Source of the DNA: Isoetes taiwanensis
Taxonomy: Eukaryota; Streptophyta; Lycopodiopsida; Isoetales; Isoetaceae
DNA: 64,000 bases
NCBI GenBank assembly: GCA_021234155.1
Contig: JAJEKV010000334.1
Location: 252,001 to 316,000 of the forward strand
Direction: 5' to 3'
In this document: in pieces, positions 13,149 through 23,362 of the stretch
Position numbering within the stretch: position 1 is the stretch's first letter
Layout of the letters: every line of letters begins with the position of its first letter
Position numbers and translations under genes: made by a program
Notes under the pieces: model-generated
Told to the model about the DNA's origin: nothing
The model's input: only the letters and a program-made list of their open reading frames with translations
Database searches by the model: none

Positions 13149-13541
13149 CATTGGTTTTGTTAGCAGGTAGCGTTAGCACCTATGCCGATCGTAAAGATCG
13201 GTAGCCTCATCATGCGAAAGCAATTCCACGATGATCTAGACCTACGTGTTGGAAGTTATTGGTGGCCAAAGCGATGATGCGTTCTTTGAGCGACATCACG
13301 AACTATGTCATTGGACACATCGCAAGAGGCGTTTTATGCAAGCTAGGCACCTATCGGCGTGTGTCAAGAGCCGTGGGTCAACAACAGAATTTCTTCGGTT
13401 GTCGACGAGATTGTTGGCCACATCATGCCACATTCGTATCTGACATGGGAGAGTCTGTTGTGGACCGATGGTGACCGACGTTTAACCAAGCGTCGTCGCG
13501 AATCAGTGTTTGATCGCCAGTCATCAGCGATTCCTCCATAA
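13120..13541. repeat. About 390 bp direct repeat, copy 1, preceded by A-run
   Basis: After a 29-base A-run (13120-13148) comes a segment that recurs nearly unchanged at 23966-24336, beginning GGTTTTGT..AGCGTTAGCACC and ending CGCCAGTCATCAGCGA. Copies differ mainly by small indels in the first 200 bp; the last 180 bp are almost identical. Both copies have an A-run on the same side, so the homopolymer belongs to the element. I saw no tRNA-like A/B box and no target duplication; the class is unknown. Confidence 0.85.
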
Positions 13542-14064
13542 TGTCTACCCCAGTGTCACCAAGTATTTCAATCATAACCTTATGTATGATTTTAGGAAGG
13601 CAGAATTTATCAAGTATTTTTGATAGAAATTTGCAATGAACGATCTTCTTCTTACATTTTTTACTCGTGTTCACCATATGGAGTCTTCCCTGACAATCCC
13701 TCTCGATGCTTCTATGGTTCTGTATTTCCAAACATGACATACATAGAATAAATAGGGTCACTAAAAATAGACATACCATTTAAAACCTTACATATCACTC
13801 GATATTTATTGGGCAATTGAGATTTGTCAGGGCATGTCATGCCTTATAGCTTGTGCATAAGCCGAGTGGCTTTTGCACTAAGTATTTTTTTTTATTTAAA
13901 AAAACCATAGTATAGTGTCCATTTAGGACTAAAGGTAGCAATCTGCTACAAGGTTCAGAAGATATCTTATCTATGCATTACAATCATGCAAAGAATTCAA
14001 AGGAAAACTTATGCTACTCAACAGTGGAAGCATTTTTTTATAGCAAAAAATATACATACCATTT
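13542..14064. other. Intergenic stretch
   Basis: A 118-codon minus-strand ORF overlaps the repeat and this flank but has no protein-like features. I see nothing else of note. Confidence 0.5.
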
Positions 14065-14448
14065 TCAGTAAGTTAAAGTTTGGACCACACCCCGCACATC
14101 CGCTTCAAGATTAGGCACCGCATTTTTTGTAACCGAGTGTCCAACATTTCCTGGAGTGACCAGACCTTCCACTGTTGTATTTTCGGATATGTTAGAACCA
14201 CTTTTAGTAGGGCAAATAGTGATTCTTGGTGTAGTCAGGACTATGCCACTGCTGCTAGAAGACCACTTGGGTTTACTTTTTTTAAACCTGCTGCGAGAGC
14301 TATTACTGGCAGATGCTTCTGTTTTCTTCATAAAAGAAACTGGCTTAATGGACTTTTCACAAATTTCAGCCATCTTACATTTAGGAAAGTTAATTTTGAA
14401 ATCAGAATAGGGATCAATAGTACATGCCATTGTCATGCTGATCAGGGC
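14065..14448 (-). other. In-frame continuation of the unrecognised gene beyond a TAG
   Basis: Directly after the TAG that closes the ORF at 14449, the same frame stays open for another 127 codons to a stop at 14065. The peptide is Ser/Lys-rich (motifs SNSSRSRFKKSKPKW and SSSSSGIVLTTP) and looks like the disordered tail of a protein. The TAG lies inside CAG|GTAGGC, which resembles a splice donor, but no acceptor restoring the frame was found within a plausible distance. Either the tail was cut off by a nonsense change, or an unseen intron or readthrough is involved. Confidence 0.4.
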
Positions 14449-17436
14449 CTACCTGATATCCAGATAAGATATGTAAGCCATAATGCTGGATTTTAAGGTA
14501 GTCTTCAAACAATTTCTAAAAGCCACCATTCGGCCTGCAACAGATAGTTCAGGGTATATCTGTTCTAAGTTATTGAACATATACCAAACCGCATGGTCCA
14601 GCCATGTCATATTGTCCTTGCATGTATTTCCTTTGTCTTTTGGGTCGCATGGGCATTTGAAATATGGACACATTGTCCTCCAAACCCTTTTAAAATAAAA
14701 GTCATTCCTTGGTTCAGTAGGGTAGGCCATATGGCCCTTCTGGCTTATGTAGATATGGTCATCTCTGTCACATACCTTGTCAAAAAATCTGTTATCAATT
14801 CTGAGTTTTACCTTTTGTCTCTTGAATATTCTTTCAAATCCCAAAGCAGCTTGATGTGCTGCCTGCACCTGGTCCTGTGTAATATCCCCCAGAATAATCC
14901 AGTTGGCTTTACTAATAGGTGCTAAGGCACCAAAATTTTTGGTCCTCCAAATACCATGGTTACAGAAGGCTGCATATCCTTTCACAAGTCTTTCAGGGAT
15001 TATTGGGAATACGTGACAATTATGCATGGTAAAGCCAAAGTTTTCCTTATCCACATTACTATTGCTAGCATTGGTTTGTAACACCTCTTTGTCCTTATCG
15101 GATAAAAGACAATCACCGAATGGATCATCCTCCTCGGTACTAGGCAGAAACCCTTCCTCTTTTTTGGTGGGAGGATCATTCATTTTGCTAATCTCCTCAA
15201 GGGCCGTTACACCAGCAAAAAACATTTCCTTACATTTGTCTTCTTCCATGGTGAACTCATATATCTTTGTTGGGAGATCTTCATACAATTTGTCAATGCA
15301 CCTGATGGTCTCTGCCCAATCATCTGGAAGTTTATTAAAAACTGGAATCATTCCAAACCATCCGTTAAAACCCAAGTTGGAAATAGCTGAAAGTTCATCA
15401 TCCTTTCTTGTGGTCTCCTTCTGAATAATTAAAAAGTGCACTTTGGGTTTCTTAATGCAGCATAGCAGAGTTTGAACAGCTTGATTAGGACATTCCATTT
15501 TGCTGGATCCTTTCCCATATCCAATTTCAATAAGTTCCTTGTTCCAAGTAGGAGGTTTATACTCAAACTCAGCCTCAGCTGATCCTCCTTGATTGTCCTG
15601 CATGCATATCAGATATCTTTTTGTTAAGCCAGATGTTTCAACATTGTCAATTTACACAACCATACACATTATACCAATAGACGATTGGTTAGAATCAGGT
15701 TACTCATATTTAATGTCCCGAGCAAGTAACAATAACAGTAAAACCATCATGCCGAAGTGTCTAAAAAAAACCCAGGCTGTACTAGCCTTGACAACAGCCG
15801 AACTAGAACAATCATCTACCTTGGTCAATCCCTCGGTAGCATTATCGGCCCTCAACCAAAGTGAGCTCCTTTGGTCTTGGTATTACTATACCCAGGCTTT
15901 GTCTTTTTTAAAAAAAAAACCAAAAAACACAAATTCCTTCAAGAGGCCCATCATACTTTAATGACACAGAGCCAATTTTATTACATGATCCATTATCAAA
16001 ATAGTCCAGGATACTTTCATGTCTTGATTATTTTTACTTTTGACGACCAGAAAAGAAAAGACAAACCAAAGGTCATCTATTTATTTAATCATAGTACTTA
16101 TGCTTAAGGGTCAAGAGGCTCAAATTATCTGTTTTCTCTATAGCCATTTTACAGCCATGCTTTTATCATGCAACGGGACAAGATGCTCCCAATATCACAT
16201 AAAAAAAAGTCTATTTATTTACTCTTTACCATGCTTTCTCATAATTCCATCCTTTGTTTATAACTCCAAACACACTACTTTCATTGCAAGATGTGCGCCT
16301 AGAGTACTGTTTATTTGAATAATCACCTCAACATGACTTCAACTAGACTAATGATCAAAGTTAAATAGAACAGCAACTGCCTCAGCATTTGAACATTAGA
16401 TATTATCACTTCATATATCAAAACTTAATGTATCTGTCATAATACAAGACTTCAGAAACTTCCACTTTTTTTTGGGGATATATAGCCTCTTAACCACTAT
16501 TTCATAGGTTATACATTGGACATTAAGTCTGATTCTTATAAACTTTCAAAATATGTCCTATCATGTTTACATAAGAGAAGACCATAGTTTCAAGCAAAAT
16601 AGAAACTTATTAAGGGAGTGAAGTAAAAATCCCTGTCATATTTAGAGGCGCCATCAAGCCGTTCTTTAAAAGATCCCATTATCCACGTTGCTACATACAA
16701 ACATCAGGGCAAAAGCATCCACATTGAGAGGGAAAAATCCGTACCTGCAGCCAATCAACATAAATTTAGCATGAAAATGGTAAACTTATGAGGGCCAAAA
16801 GGTACATTGGGTTTTTCCGGCGTATAGCCCTTCACCCAATGTAGACGCCCTTATTTAGTCTATAGAAACTGATCAAGACAAAGGAATCAACTCTGAAATT
16901 TCTGAACATGCAATATATTCAATCAGATATAGAATATAAAATAATCCTGCTTATTTTCTTCATAAAGCTTTAACTGCAGGATAGATCTCGGAACTGCAAG
17001 AGGGGATATGTTATACCTCCTCTATCAAGCTAAATCATAACCTTAATGCTTTCAAAGAAACCCATACATGTCTTACTTGGTTAATCCATACCCCAGGATT
17101 TTTATGCACAAGACTTCAAGGCTGCAATATTTCAGAAATAACTACCTGATAGGTTTCTTGATCCGAATTGTAGCCTTCATCTTCCTGAGTTTCAGGGACA
17201 AAAGTTGGGTCATTGTAAGCGTAGCCATAGCCACCACGTCCATATCCACCTCTTTTTGAAAATTTTGGTCCTTGATTTCCGGAATACCCTCTTTTGGAGT
17301 CGGAATTACCTCCTCTACCATATCTCTCCATAGTTGATTCACTCACAGAAAGCAGGCAAACCTCAATCTCTCTGTCCAAAACTAGGTTGTTAAGGCGCTC
17401 TTCTTCAGAGCTAGAGCTATCGGAAAAATCAGCCAT
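14449..17436 (-). CDS. Unrecognised two-exon gene with Ser/Gly-rich N-terminus
   Basis: Exon 1 (17436-17146) starts MADFSDSSSSEEERLNN and then turns RGG/Tyr-rich (KRGGYGRGGYGYAYND); it closes at an ATCAG|GTAGTT donor. Exon 2 (15597-14449) opens after a TGCATGCAG acceptor. The junction is phase 0 and joins ETYQ to DNQGG, giving about 480 residues. The exon-2 protein is globular (WFGMIPVFNKLPDDW, HNCHVFPIIPERLVKGYAAFCNHGIW) and has a Cys cluster (CPYFKCPCDPKDKGNTC) that might bind metal. I recognise no family. The acidic-Ser start followed by RGG is common in transposase-like or nucleic-acid-binding proteins, but that is only suggestive. The 1.45 kb intron contains a dispersed repeat. The retrotransposon at 17676 sits 240 bp upstream of the start codon. 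Confidence 0.6.
16760..16860 (-). repeat. Dispersed about 90 bp repeat, copy 2 (intronic)
   Basis: On the minus strand it reads ATTGGGTGAAGGGCT.. ..GGCCCTCATAAGTTTACC..TTTTCATGCTAAATTT and is followed by GGCTGCAG. It lies in the intron of the unrecognised gene and is oriented as that gene. It shares its plan with 58545-58625 and with the first 100 bp of the window. Confidence 0.45.
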
Positions 17437-17670
17437 ACCTAATGCCTTTACAAGAGCATAGTATTATGATCTACCGGATCTTTAAGGTCAAGATACCGTC
17501 CTCGCTCATAACTGCGATATCCGGCTTCAGGGTGAGAGTTTTTTTGGGGTTTGGAATTACTGCCCATTGCCATAAAAGCTTCCTGCCCACAGCATCTAAA
17601 TTCTGAAGCCATGACGTAAAATGGAGTGCATACCCTAATGTCAAATAAAAGCATGCCTATACTGTCATAA

Positions 17671-17675
17671 TATTT
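17671..17675. repeat. Target-site duplication (left) TATTT
   Basis: The five bases before the 5' LTR are identical to the five after the 3' LTR (23738-23742). Confidence 0.9.
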
Positions 17676-18309
17676 TGATATGATGGTTTTTCCCTAGTAG
17701 CTCGGGGGTGTGGTCCATTGTTATGCACTCAAAATAACCTTATTATGGAGTTTTAACCTTTATTTGATACCCTAAGAAAGATATCCTTGTATTAAGCCAA
17801 GCTAATCTGCTTGATAATATCCCAGCCAAAAATAGCAGTTTCTAAAAGGCCAACTTCAAAAGGTCATATCTCAGCGAATATAACTCAGATTATTGTGATC
17901 CAGGGCTCATTGGAAAGCTCTCAGAGTCTAGTTTCCGGATTGGGGTCGATCATCTGCTAACTCCTTGTAATCGTGAGATATCGCCAAAAGAGTGGCCGTG
18001 GGTCAAACTTGATTTGCCTGACCAAGATTTCGTTCTTGCCTCCACGAACCCCTGTTGCTTTCGTGAGACCTTGCTTTCATCCTTAAACCCTACCTGGAGT
18101 GCATATCAGGCTGAGATAACGATTTCTCGGTTCCCCGGATAACGATTTCCGGGCTCGGGATAACGGTTTCCTGAAGGACCCGGTTGGGTGGTGAACTACC
18201 TACTCTAATCTCTTTTGCTCTAATGAGTTTATTATGATGCAGGGTTGAAGAGATCGAATTCTTTGAGGTAACTAATCTGAATTTGTGTTCTTTTGTGTTT
18301 TCCATATCA
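17676..18309 (+). repeat. 5' LTR (634 bp)
   Basis: It begins TGATATGATGG and ends TTTCCATATCA. It carries the 'AGCGAATATAACTCAGATT..CTCATTGGAAAGCTCTCAGAGTC' style segment common in plant LTRs. It includes an internal block (about 17982-18240) that the 3' LTR has lost. Confidence 0.95.
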
Positions 18310-18343
18310 ATTGGTATCAGAGCATATCAATTGGTATCAGAGC
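18304..18343 (+). repeat. Primer-binding site, tandemly duplicated (2 x 20 bp)
   Basis: TGGTATCAGAGC, complementary to the 3' end of plant initiator tRNA-Met, occurs at 18312-18323 and again at 18332-18343. The exact repeat unit (18304-18323, 18324-18343) includes the last six bases of the LTR, ATATCA. The duplication therefore copied the LTR/PBS junction. Confidence 0.9.
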
Positions 18344-18360
18344 AGTGATTACGCCACACT

Positions 18361-19560
18361 GTGAGTATGGGAAACCCAAGCTTTGATGCCCAAGATATAC
18401 CAATCGAGCCCGCGTACCGCCACTTCATGATACCTCAGAGCCCTTTGATCATGCTCTCTTACGGAATAGCATTGCCGCAGTTTCTTGGAGTAGCACGGCA
18501 ACTAGGGTTTGCAGATCTCAGAATGGTCGGTGAATCTATCCAGAGGCGGCAACTCTTTTTGAAGGCCTTGGTTACACTATTCCATCTTGACAAAAAGCAG
18601 GCTATAGCTTCTTGGAATCATGTTGCGAGGCGATGCGGATGCCTCCCTTGCCCTCCAGCCTTATCCGGAAGCGGCCGCCGCCGCCAGCCGGAAGAAGCAT
18701 TACCGCAACTCTTGTGCAAGATGCCGCAGAGATACCCTAGGCTGGTAAAGTGGTTGGAGAAGGCGGATTTGCCTTTCTTTAAGGGGGAGGTGTGAATGTG
18801 AAACCTTCCAAGGTCACGATTTTCTTAGCATCTTTGAAAGGCACTTTGAACGAGTTAATGCGACGAACAGGAAAAGATGCATGCCATGGATGTATGGTTG
18901 GATGAGGAAGCTCAGAATTGGTGGCATGGAAGAAGAACTATGGCGCCGAGGATAGACACTTGGTCTGCTTTTAGACGAGCTTTTGAAGCCAAGTATTTAC
19001 CTTCTAACTATCATCAGGTACTTAGGAGAGAATGGGATATTTTGAAGCAATCGACCAAAGAGATAAGTAAGTACACCACGAAGTTCAATTTCTTGGCATC
19101 ACAGGTCACTAACTTGGGAGTTCAGACTGTAGATGAGAAAGAGTTGCTTCGAAAGTATATTAGTGGCTTGAAAGAAGACATCTTTGCAGAGTTGGATTTT
19201 GTAGAACCTGCAGATCTGGAGGAAGCAGTTCGCAAGGCCAATGCAGCAGAGCGAAGATTAAATCCTAAGCTTCGCAAGTACAATATATGGGATAGTTTGG
19301 TATGCATCCAGGGATGAAGAAAGTAAATCATTTCGGAAGAGATTCAAGCCTGATGACAGGGAGCGTAAGTTTGGAAAAAGGGGAAAATCGAATTGGAAGA
19401 AAAATGATAGATCAGGTCAACAAAGAAGCAGAACCTCTAGAAGACCATGGAAACCTGATGAGAAGAATGTGAAGTCTGAAGGGCCTCAACAAGGTTGCTT
19501 TATTTGTGGAGGACCTCATTTTAAATCTCAATGTCCACAAAGTTGGACAGGTCAAGAGAG
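18361..19560 (+). pseudogene. gag polyprotein (frameshifted)
   Basis: The first ORF (18361-18795) encodes the N-terminal part. A second frame (18877-19317) carries the capsid-like retrotransposon gag core, with EEAQNWWHGRRT and DTWSAFRRAFEAKYLP. A third frame ends in a zinc knuckle at 19496-19534 with C-x2-C-x3-H-x4-C spacing (CFICGGPHFKSQC), a spacing often seen in plant chromoviruses. Gag would form the particle that packages element RNA. At least three frame changes and an early loss of continuity make it non-functional. Confidence 0.85.
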
Positions 19561-19789
19561 CAATCTAATGCGAAGTTTTTGCAATTAAGAGTACTCCTTC
19601 TAAACCAAACCCAAGGGCACATGTTGCTTTTGTTGATGAACAACGAATGTTCTAAGGCCAGTGAGGAACGAGCTAAGAAGACATTTGAAGAAAGGGGAAA
19701 TTGCAAATTTCCTATATGCAGCATCTTAGCAGTGGAACTCCAATAGTTTAGAGTTTTTTGGTTGTTCAAGGTGAATGGCTATGTTTTGA

Positions 19790-20080
19790 ACAGGGAAGCT
19801 GTTATACTTCTTGACGATGGTTCCACACATGATTTCATTTCTAGCAGTTTGGTGGAGAAGTTGAAGCTTCCTATGTTTGATTTACCTAATCTTCATCCGC
19901 GATTGGTACAGGGGGAATGAATGGATCACATGAATCTTGTCATAAATTTGTTTGTGCACTAATCCAGATAGGAGAGTACAAAGAGACAAGAGCTATGATG
20001 GTAGCACCTTTGGGTTCAGTGGATATCATACTTGGCATGGGATGGAATTCAGTATGGAGCAATACCAGATTACAGGAATA
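19790..20080 (+). pseudogene. Aspartic protease region, altered active site
   Basis: The segment VILLDDGSTHDFISS corresponds to the retroelement protease motif L-(L/V)-D-(S/T)-G-(S/A)-T-x-x-F. The active-site triad here reads Asp-Asp-Gly instead of Asp-Ser/Thr-Gly. The downstream flap and ILGM..W segment (about 20024-20045) is in another frame. Normally this protease processes Gag-Pol; this copy is disabled by the frameshift and probably by the substitution. Confidence 0.75.
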
Positions 20081-20240
20081 AGTGTATGACTATCTTTGTT
20101 GATGGGAAGTCAATTAAAATTCATGCCAATGTACTTGAACGATGTACTCCTTTATTATCTCACCTTCGAGATAAAGAAATCAATGAAATCATTTGTTCAA
20201 GCTTACTTTGTTTATTTGAGAGAGTCACCGCCTCCAAATA

Positions 20241-20960
20241 ATGTGCCTTGAATTATATAATTTTCTAAGACAGTATGATAATATTTTTAAAGATGAAGAG
20301 ACATTAGATCTTCCTCACCGCACGGCCCGAGAAGATCATGCAATTAATTTGGTACCGATGCCAAGCCTCCAAGAGAGCTCCTTACGAGTAAGTCACTTTG
20401 AAAAAGAGGAACTAGAAAGACAAATCAATGAGATGTTGGATAGGCAACTTATTCAACCTAGTTGTTCACCTTCGAGACTCCAGGTAATTCTTATTAAGAA
20501 GAAAGATAAAGGGATACTGAGAATGTGTGTAGACTATAGAGCTCTCAACAAACTCTTTGTGAAAGATAAATTCCGGTGCAGTGATGATCTTTTTGATGAG
20601 TTAAGAGGAGCTTTGTGTTTTCAGAAGATTGACTTAAAATGGGGATACCATCAAATAAGGGCTTAACAGAGGATATCGAAAAAAGCGCATTTAGCACTAC
20701 CTTTGAGCATTATGAATTTCGTGTTATGCCATTTGGATTGACTAATGCTCTGCTACTTTTTTGCGGACTCATGCAGAGAATATTGGCTCCTCTAATAGGG
20801 AAATGCGTGGTTGTGTTCTTTGATGATATTCTCGTGTATAGCATGAATATTGAAGAGCATAACATTTACAAGCGATGTTTGAATTACACTTGTATGTTAA
20901 TGAATCCAAAAGCGGGTTTTTCATGAATGAAGTGGTTTATCTTGGACATGTAATTTCCAA
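20241..20960 (+). pseudogene. Reverse transcriptase domain (frameshifted)
   Basis: The first ORF (20241-20666) holds ILIKKKDKGILRMCVDYRALN, the usual entry of a Ty3/gypsy RT, then [14 protein letters not shown]. The frame changes at about 20665. The rest ([24 protein letters not shown] and the catalytic [11 protein letters not shown]) is in a second ORF ending 20926. Thumb sequence VVYLGHVISKDGI follows in a third frame. All catalytic motifs are visible but cannot be translated as one protein. Confidence 0.9.
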
Positions 20961-21059
20961 GGATGGTATTCGGATGGATCCCGAAAAAGGTCAAAGCAGT
21001 TCTCGATTGGCCTAGACCAACTAATCTCAAAGGCTTAAGATCCTTTTATGCAGGTTGTG

Positions 21060-21620
21060 TAGTTATTACAGAAGATTTGTAGAGCACTTTGCAAGAATTA
21101 CGTTGCCATTAAATAGGTTCTTGAGGAAAAATGTTACATTTGTTTGGGATGAACAAGCGGAAAAAGCTTTTCAAGATTTGAAGGCCATAATGGCTAGTGA
21201 GCGGTTCTAGCTTTTTACTGATTGGAATAAACCTTTTGTTGTATGTTCTGATGCAAGTGGGGATGCTATAGGTGCTGTGCTTATGCAAGATGGTCATCCT
21301 ATTGCTTATGTTAGTAGAATGTTGAAGGATAATGAAAGGAAGTATAGTGTTTATGAAAAAGAGCTTATTGCTCTAGTGCATGCATTGAAGCGCTGGAGAC
21401 ATTATCTTATGGGCACAAAGTTCATTGCCAGGTTTGATCAGCAAAGTTTGAAATATATTGAGACCCAGGATATCATAAATGCTCGGCAGTTGAAGTTAAT
21501 TGATACAATTAAAGATTTTGAAGGTATTCAGCTTGAATATAGGCCTGGAAAGGAGAACAGAGTAGCTGATGCTCTTAGTAGAGCCTTTGTGAATGCAATC
21601 TCCATTGCTCGTACAGCTGA
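21060..21620 (+). pseudogene. RT connection and RNase H domain
   Basis: YYRRFVEHFARITLPLNRFL and FVWDEQAEKAFQDLK mark the RT-RNase H linker. An in-frame TAG at about 21209 interrupts it, where related elements have a short Leu-rich strand. RNase H starts with FVVCSDASGDAIGAVLMQD (first catalytic Asp) and continues through SVYEKELIALVHALKRWRHYL and GKENRVADALSR. It would degrade RNA in the RNA:DNA hybrid. Confidence 0.9.
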
Positions 21621-21779
21621 TTTGGATCCAATGAAGGAGCAGTATTTTGCCGATAATACTTTTAGAGCACCTTATGCAGCTCTTATGCATGGAAATAACT
21701 ATCAATTTCCTGATTATCAGTTGGTAGGTGGCTTCCTTTATTATAAGCATCGCTTATGTGTGACTCAGGGATTTAGGCA

Positions 21780-22856
21780 GCTGATGCTTCAAGAATCTCA
21801 TGAGCCTCCCTATAGTGGACATAGAGGGGTGCAAGCTACACTAGCCAATATAAAAAGAAGATTCTTTTGGCCTAAGTTGGATAGAGATGTTCGAAAGTTT
21901 GTGGAGCAATGTACAGTTTGTCAACAGGTTAAGTCATCCACAGGTAAACCTGCAGGAGTGCCTCAGCCATTGCCCATACCATTGGAACCATGGAAGCATA
22001 TTACTATGGACTTTATACAGGGCTTGCCTACTTCCACTCGGAAGAAGAATAATCAGATTTGGACAGGTTGTTGATAGACTTTCTAAGCAAGCACATTTCA
22101 TTCCTTGTAGAGCAACAATGACGACTCCACAATTTCGCTAAGATATTTCTTAAAGAGATATTTAGGTTGCATGGACTTCCTAATGCTATTATTTCTGATA
22201 GAGATAAACTGTTTTGTAGTAAATTCTGGTCAGCATTGATGAAGAATTTGGGAACCACTCTCAAGTTCTCTACTGCTTACAATCCTCAGACAGATGGCCA
22301 ATCAGAAGTTGTGAATAGGACTATTGAGGATATGCTGAGAGCATATGTGGCTGATCGGAAGACACAGTGGGAAGATTATCTTTATTTGTTGGAATTTGCT
22401 TATAATAATACTGTGCATTCAGTTACACAGAAAACCCCTTTTGAGATTGTTTATCGTGGGTCTTTGGAAACCCCAATTGCAAAGCTTACAAATCAAGTTC
22501 CTGCCTCAGATGCATTGACACAGGACATGTCTACAATGCTTGAACAGGTAAAGGAAAGAATTCAAAGAAGTCATCTAGCTTTAAAGTCAAGATTAAGCAA
22601 GCGCATGAGAAAAGTTGAATTTAAACCTGGAGATTGGGTGTGGATACATTTGCATAAGAAGAGATTGAGAAAAATGGGACTTAAGTATCTCAAATTGGCT
22701 TTAAGCTATGGACCATTCCAAGTGGAAACTAAAGTTGGAGAAAATGCTTATAAATTGCGCTTATATGGGAAATGGACTTCTTTGCATCCTGTTTTTAATG
22801 TGGTTTTGCTTAAGCCTTATAAGGGCAAGGAAATTGCACCTGAAGTATTGCAATAA
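21780..22856 (+). pseudogene. Integrase (one internal frameshift)
   Basis: The zinc-binding HHCC module is visible (H..GHRG and CTVCQQVK). The catalytic Asp of ITMDFIQGLP, the second Asp of AIISDRDKLFCSKFW and the Glu of PQTDGQSEVVNR are all retained. The frame breaks between 22070 and 22170. The C-terminal part keeps the GPF-type module (SYGPFQVETKVGENAYKL) and HPVFNVVLLKPY. A TAA at 22854 separates it from the chromodomain, which stays in the same frame. Confidence 0.9.
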
Positions 22857-23099
22857 ATGGAGAATTCTGATCCTCCAATTATTAAGGGGGAGGAAGAAAG
22901 TTTAGAGCCAGAGAAAATACTAGCTCACCAGGATCATCAGACAAGAAGGTCAACATATCGCAGGTATCTAGTGAAGTTTAAGTTTCACCCAGCCAGTGAT
23001 GCAGTTTGGTTCAGCGCACAACAACTTCTTGAGTATCCAGATATTTTACAGAGTTATGAGACTTCTCTTCACCAGGAAGAGCAAGTTAACAACAGTTAA
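22857..23099 (+). pseudogene. C-terminal chromodomain of the integrase
   Basis: Residues EPEKILAHQDHQTRR, YLVKFKFHPASDAVW and QLLEYPDIL follow the chromodomain order (VExILdhR, YLVKWkG.p..eatWE, L....ilq.fe). Two of the aromatic cage positions are degenerate (KFKF rather than KWKG, VWF rather than TWE), as in group II chromovirus chromodomains. In related elements this module steers integration to particular chromatin. It is in frame with the integrase but behind a TAA. Confidence 0.75.
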
Positions 23100-23346
23100 T
23101 TGTCCATTACTTGCTTTACCTTATAATTGAAATTCTTTTGAGATAAACTTTAATACCTTCTTTATACCTTAAGCTTAAAAACCTAACCTTTACCTTACCT
23201 GTATACCTAATGACTGAGACCACTTATCTAACGATTGATAAGTGTATGGTGTAAAATGGTCCTCTAACGATTGAGGTTGCTAGGCGTAAAATGGTCCTCT
23301 GACAAACCGAGGTTGCCAACACTAATGCTTGAGGTCAAGCATCTTT

Positions 23347-23359
23347 AAAAAGGGGAGGA
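23347..23359 (+). other. Polypurine tract
   Basis: AAAAAGGGGAGGA lies three bases before the 3' LTR and would prime plus-strand DNA synthesis. Confidence 0.85.
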
Positions 23360-23362
23360 CCT

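Noticed and set aside
13150-13541. SINE interpretation of the 390 bp repeat
   Set aside because: The T-run on the minus-strand end would suit some plant SINEs, but no A/B box and no target duplication were found.
14080-14925. Plus-strand ORFs at 14080-14496 and 14593-14925
   Set aside because: They are antisense shadows of the minus-strand two-exon gene.
17448-17654. 68-codon ORF as an additional 5' exon of the unrecognised gene
   Set aside because: The possible donor at AAAGATCCG|GTAGAT does not keep phase with the MADFSD start, and the exon-1 ATG is a good start by itself.
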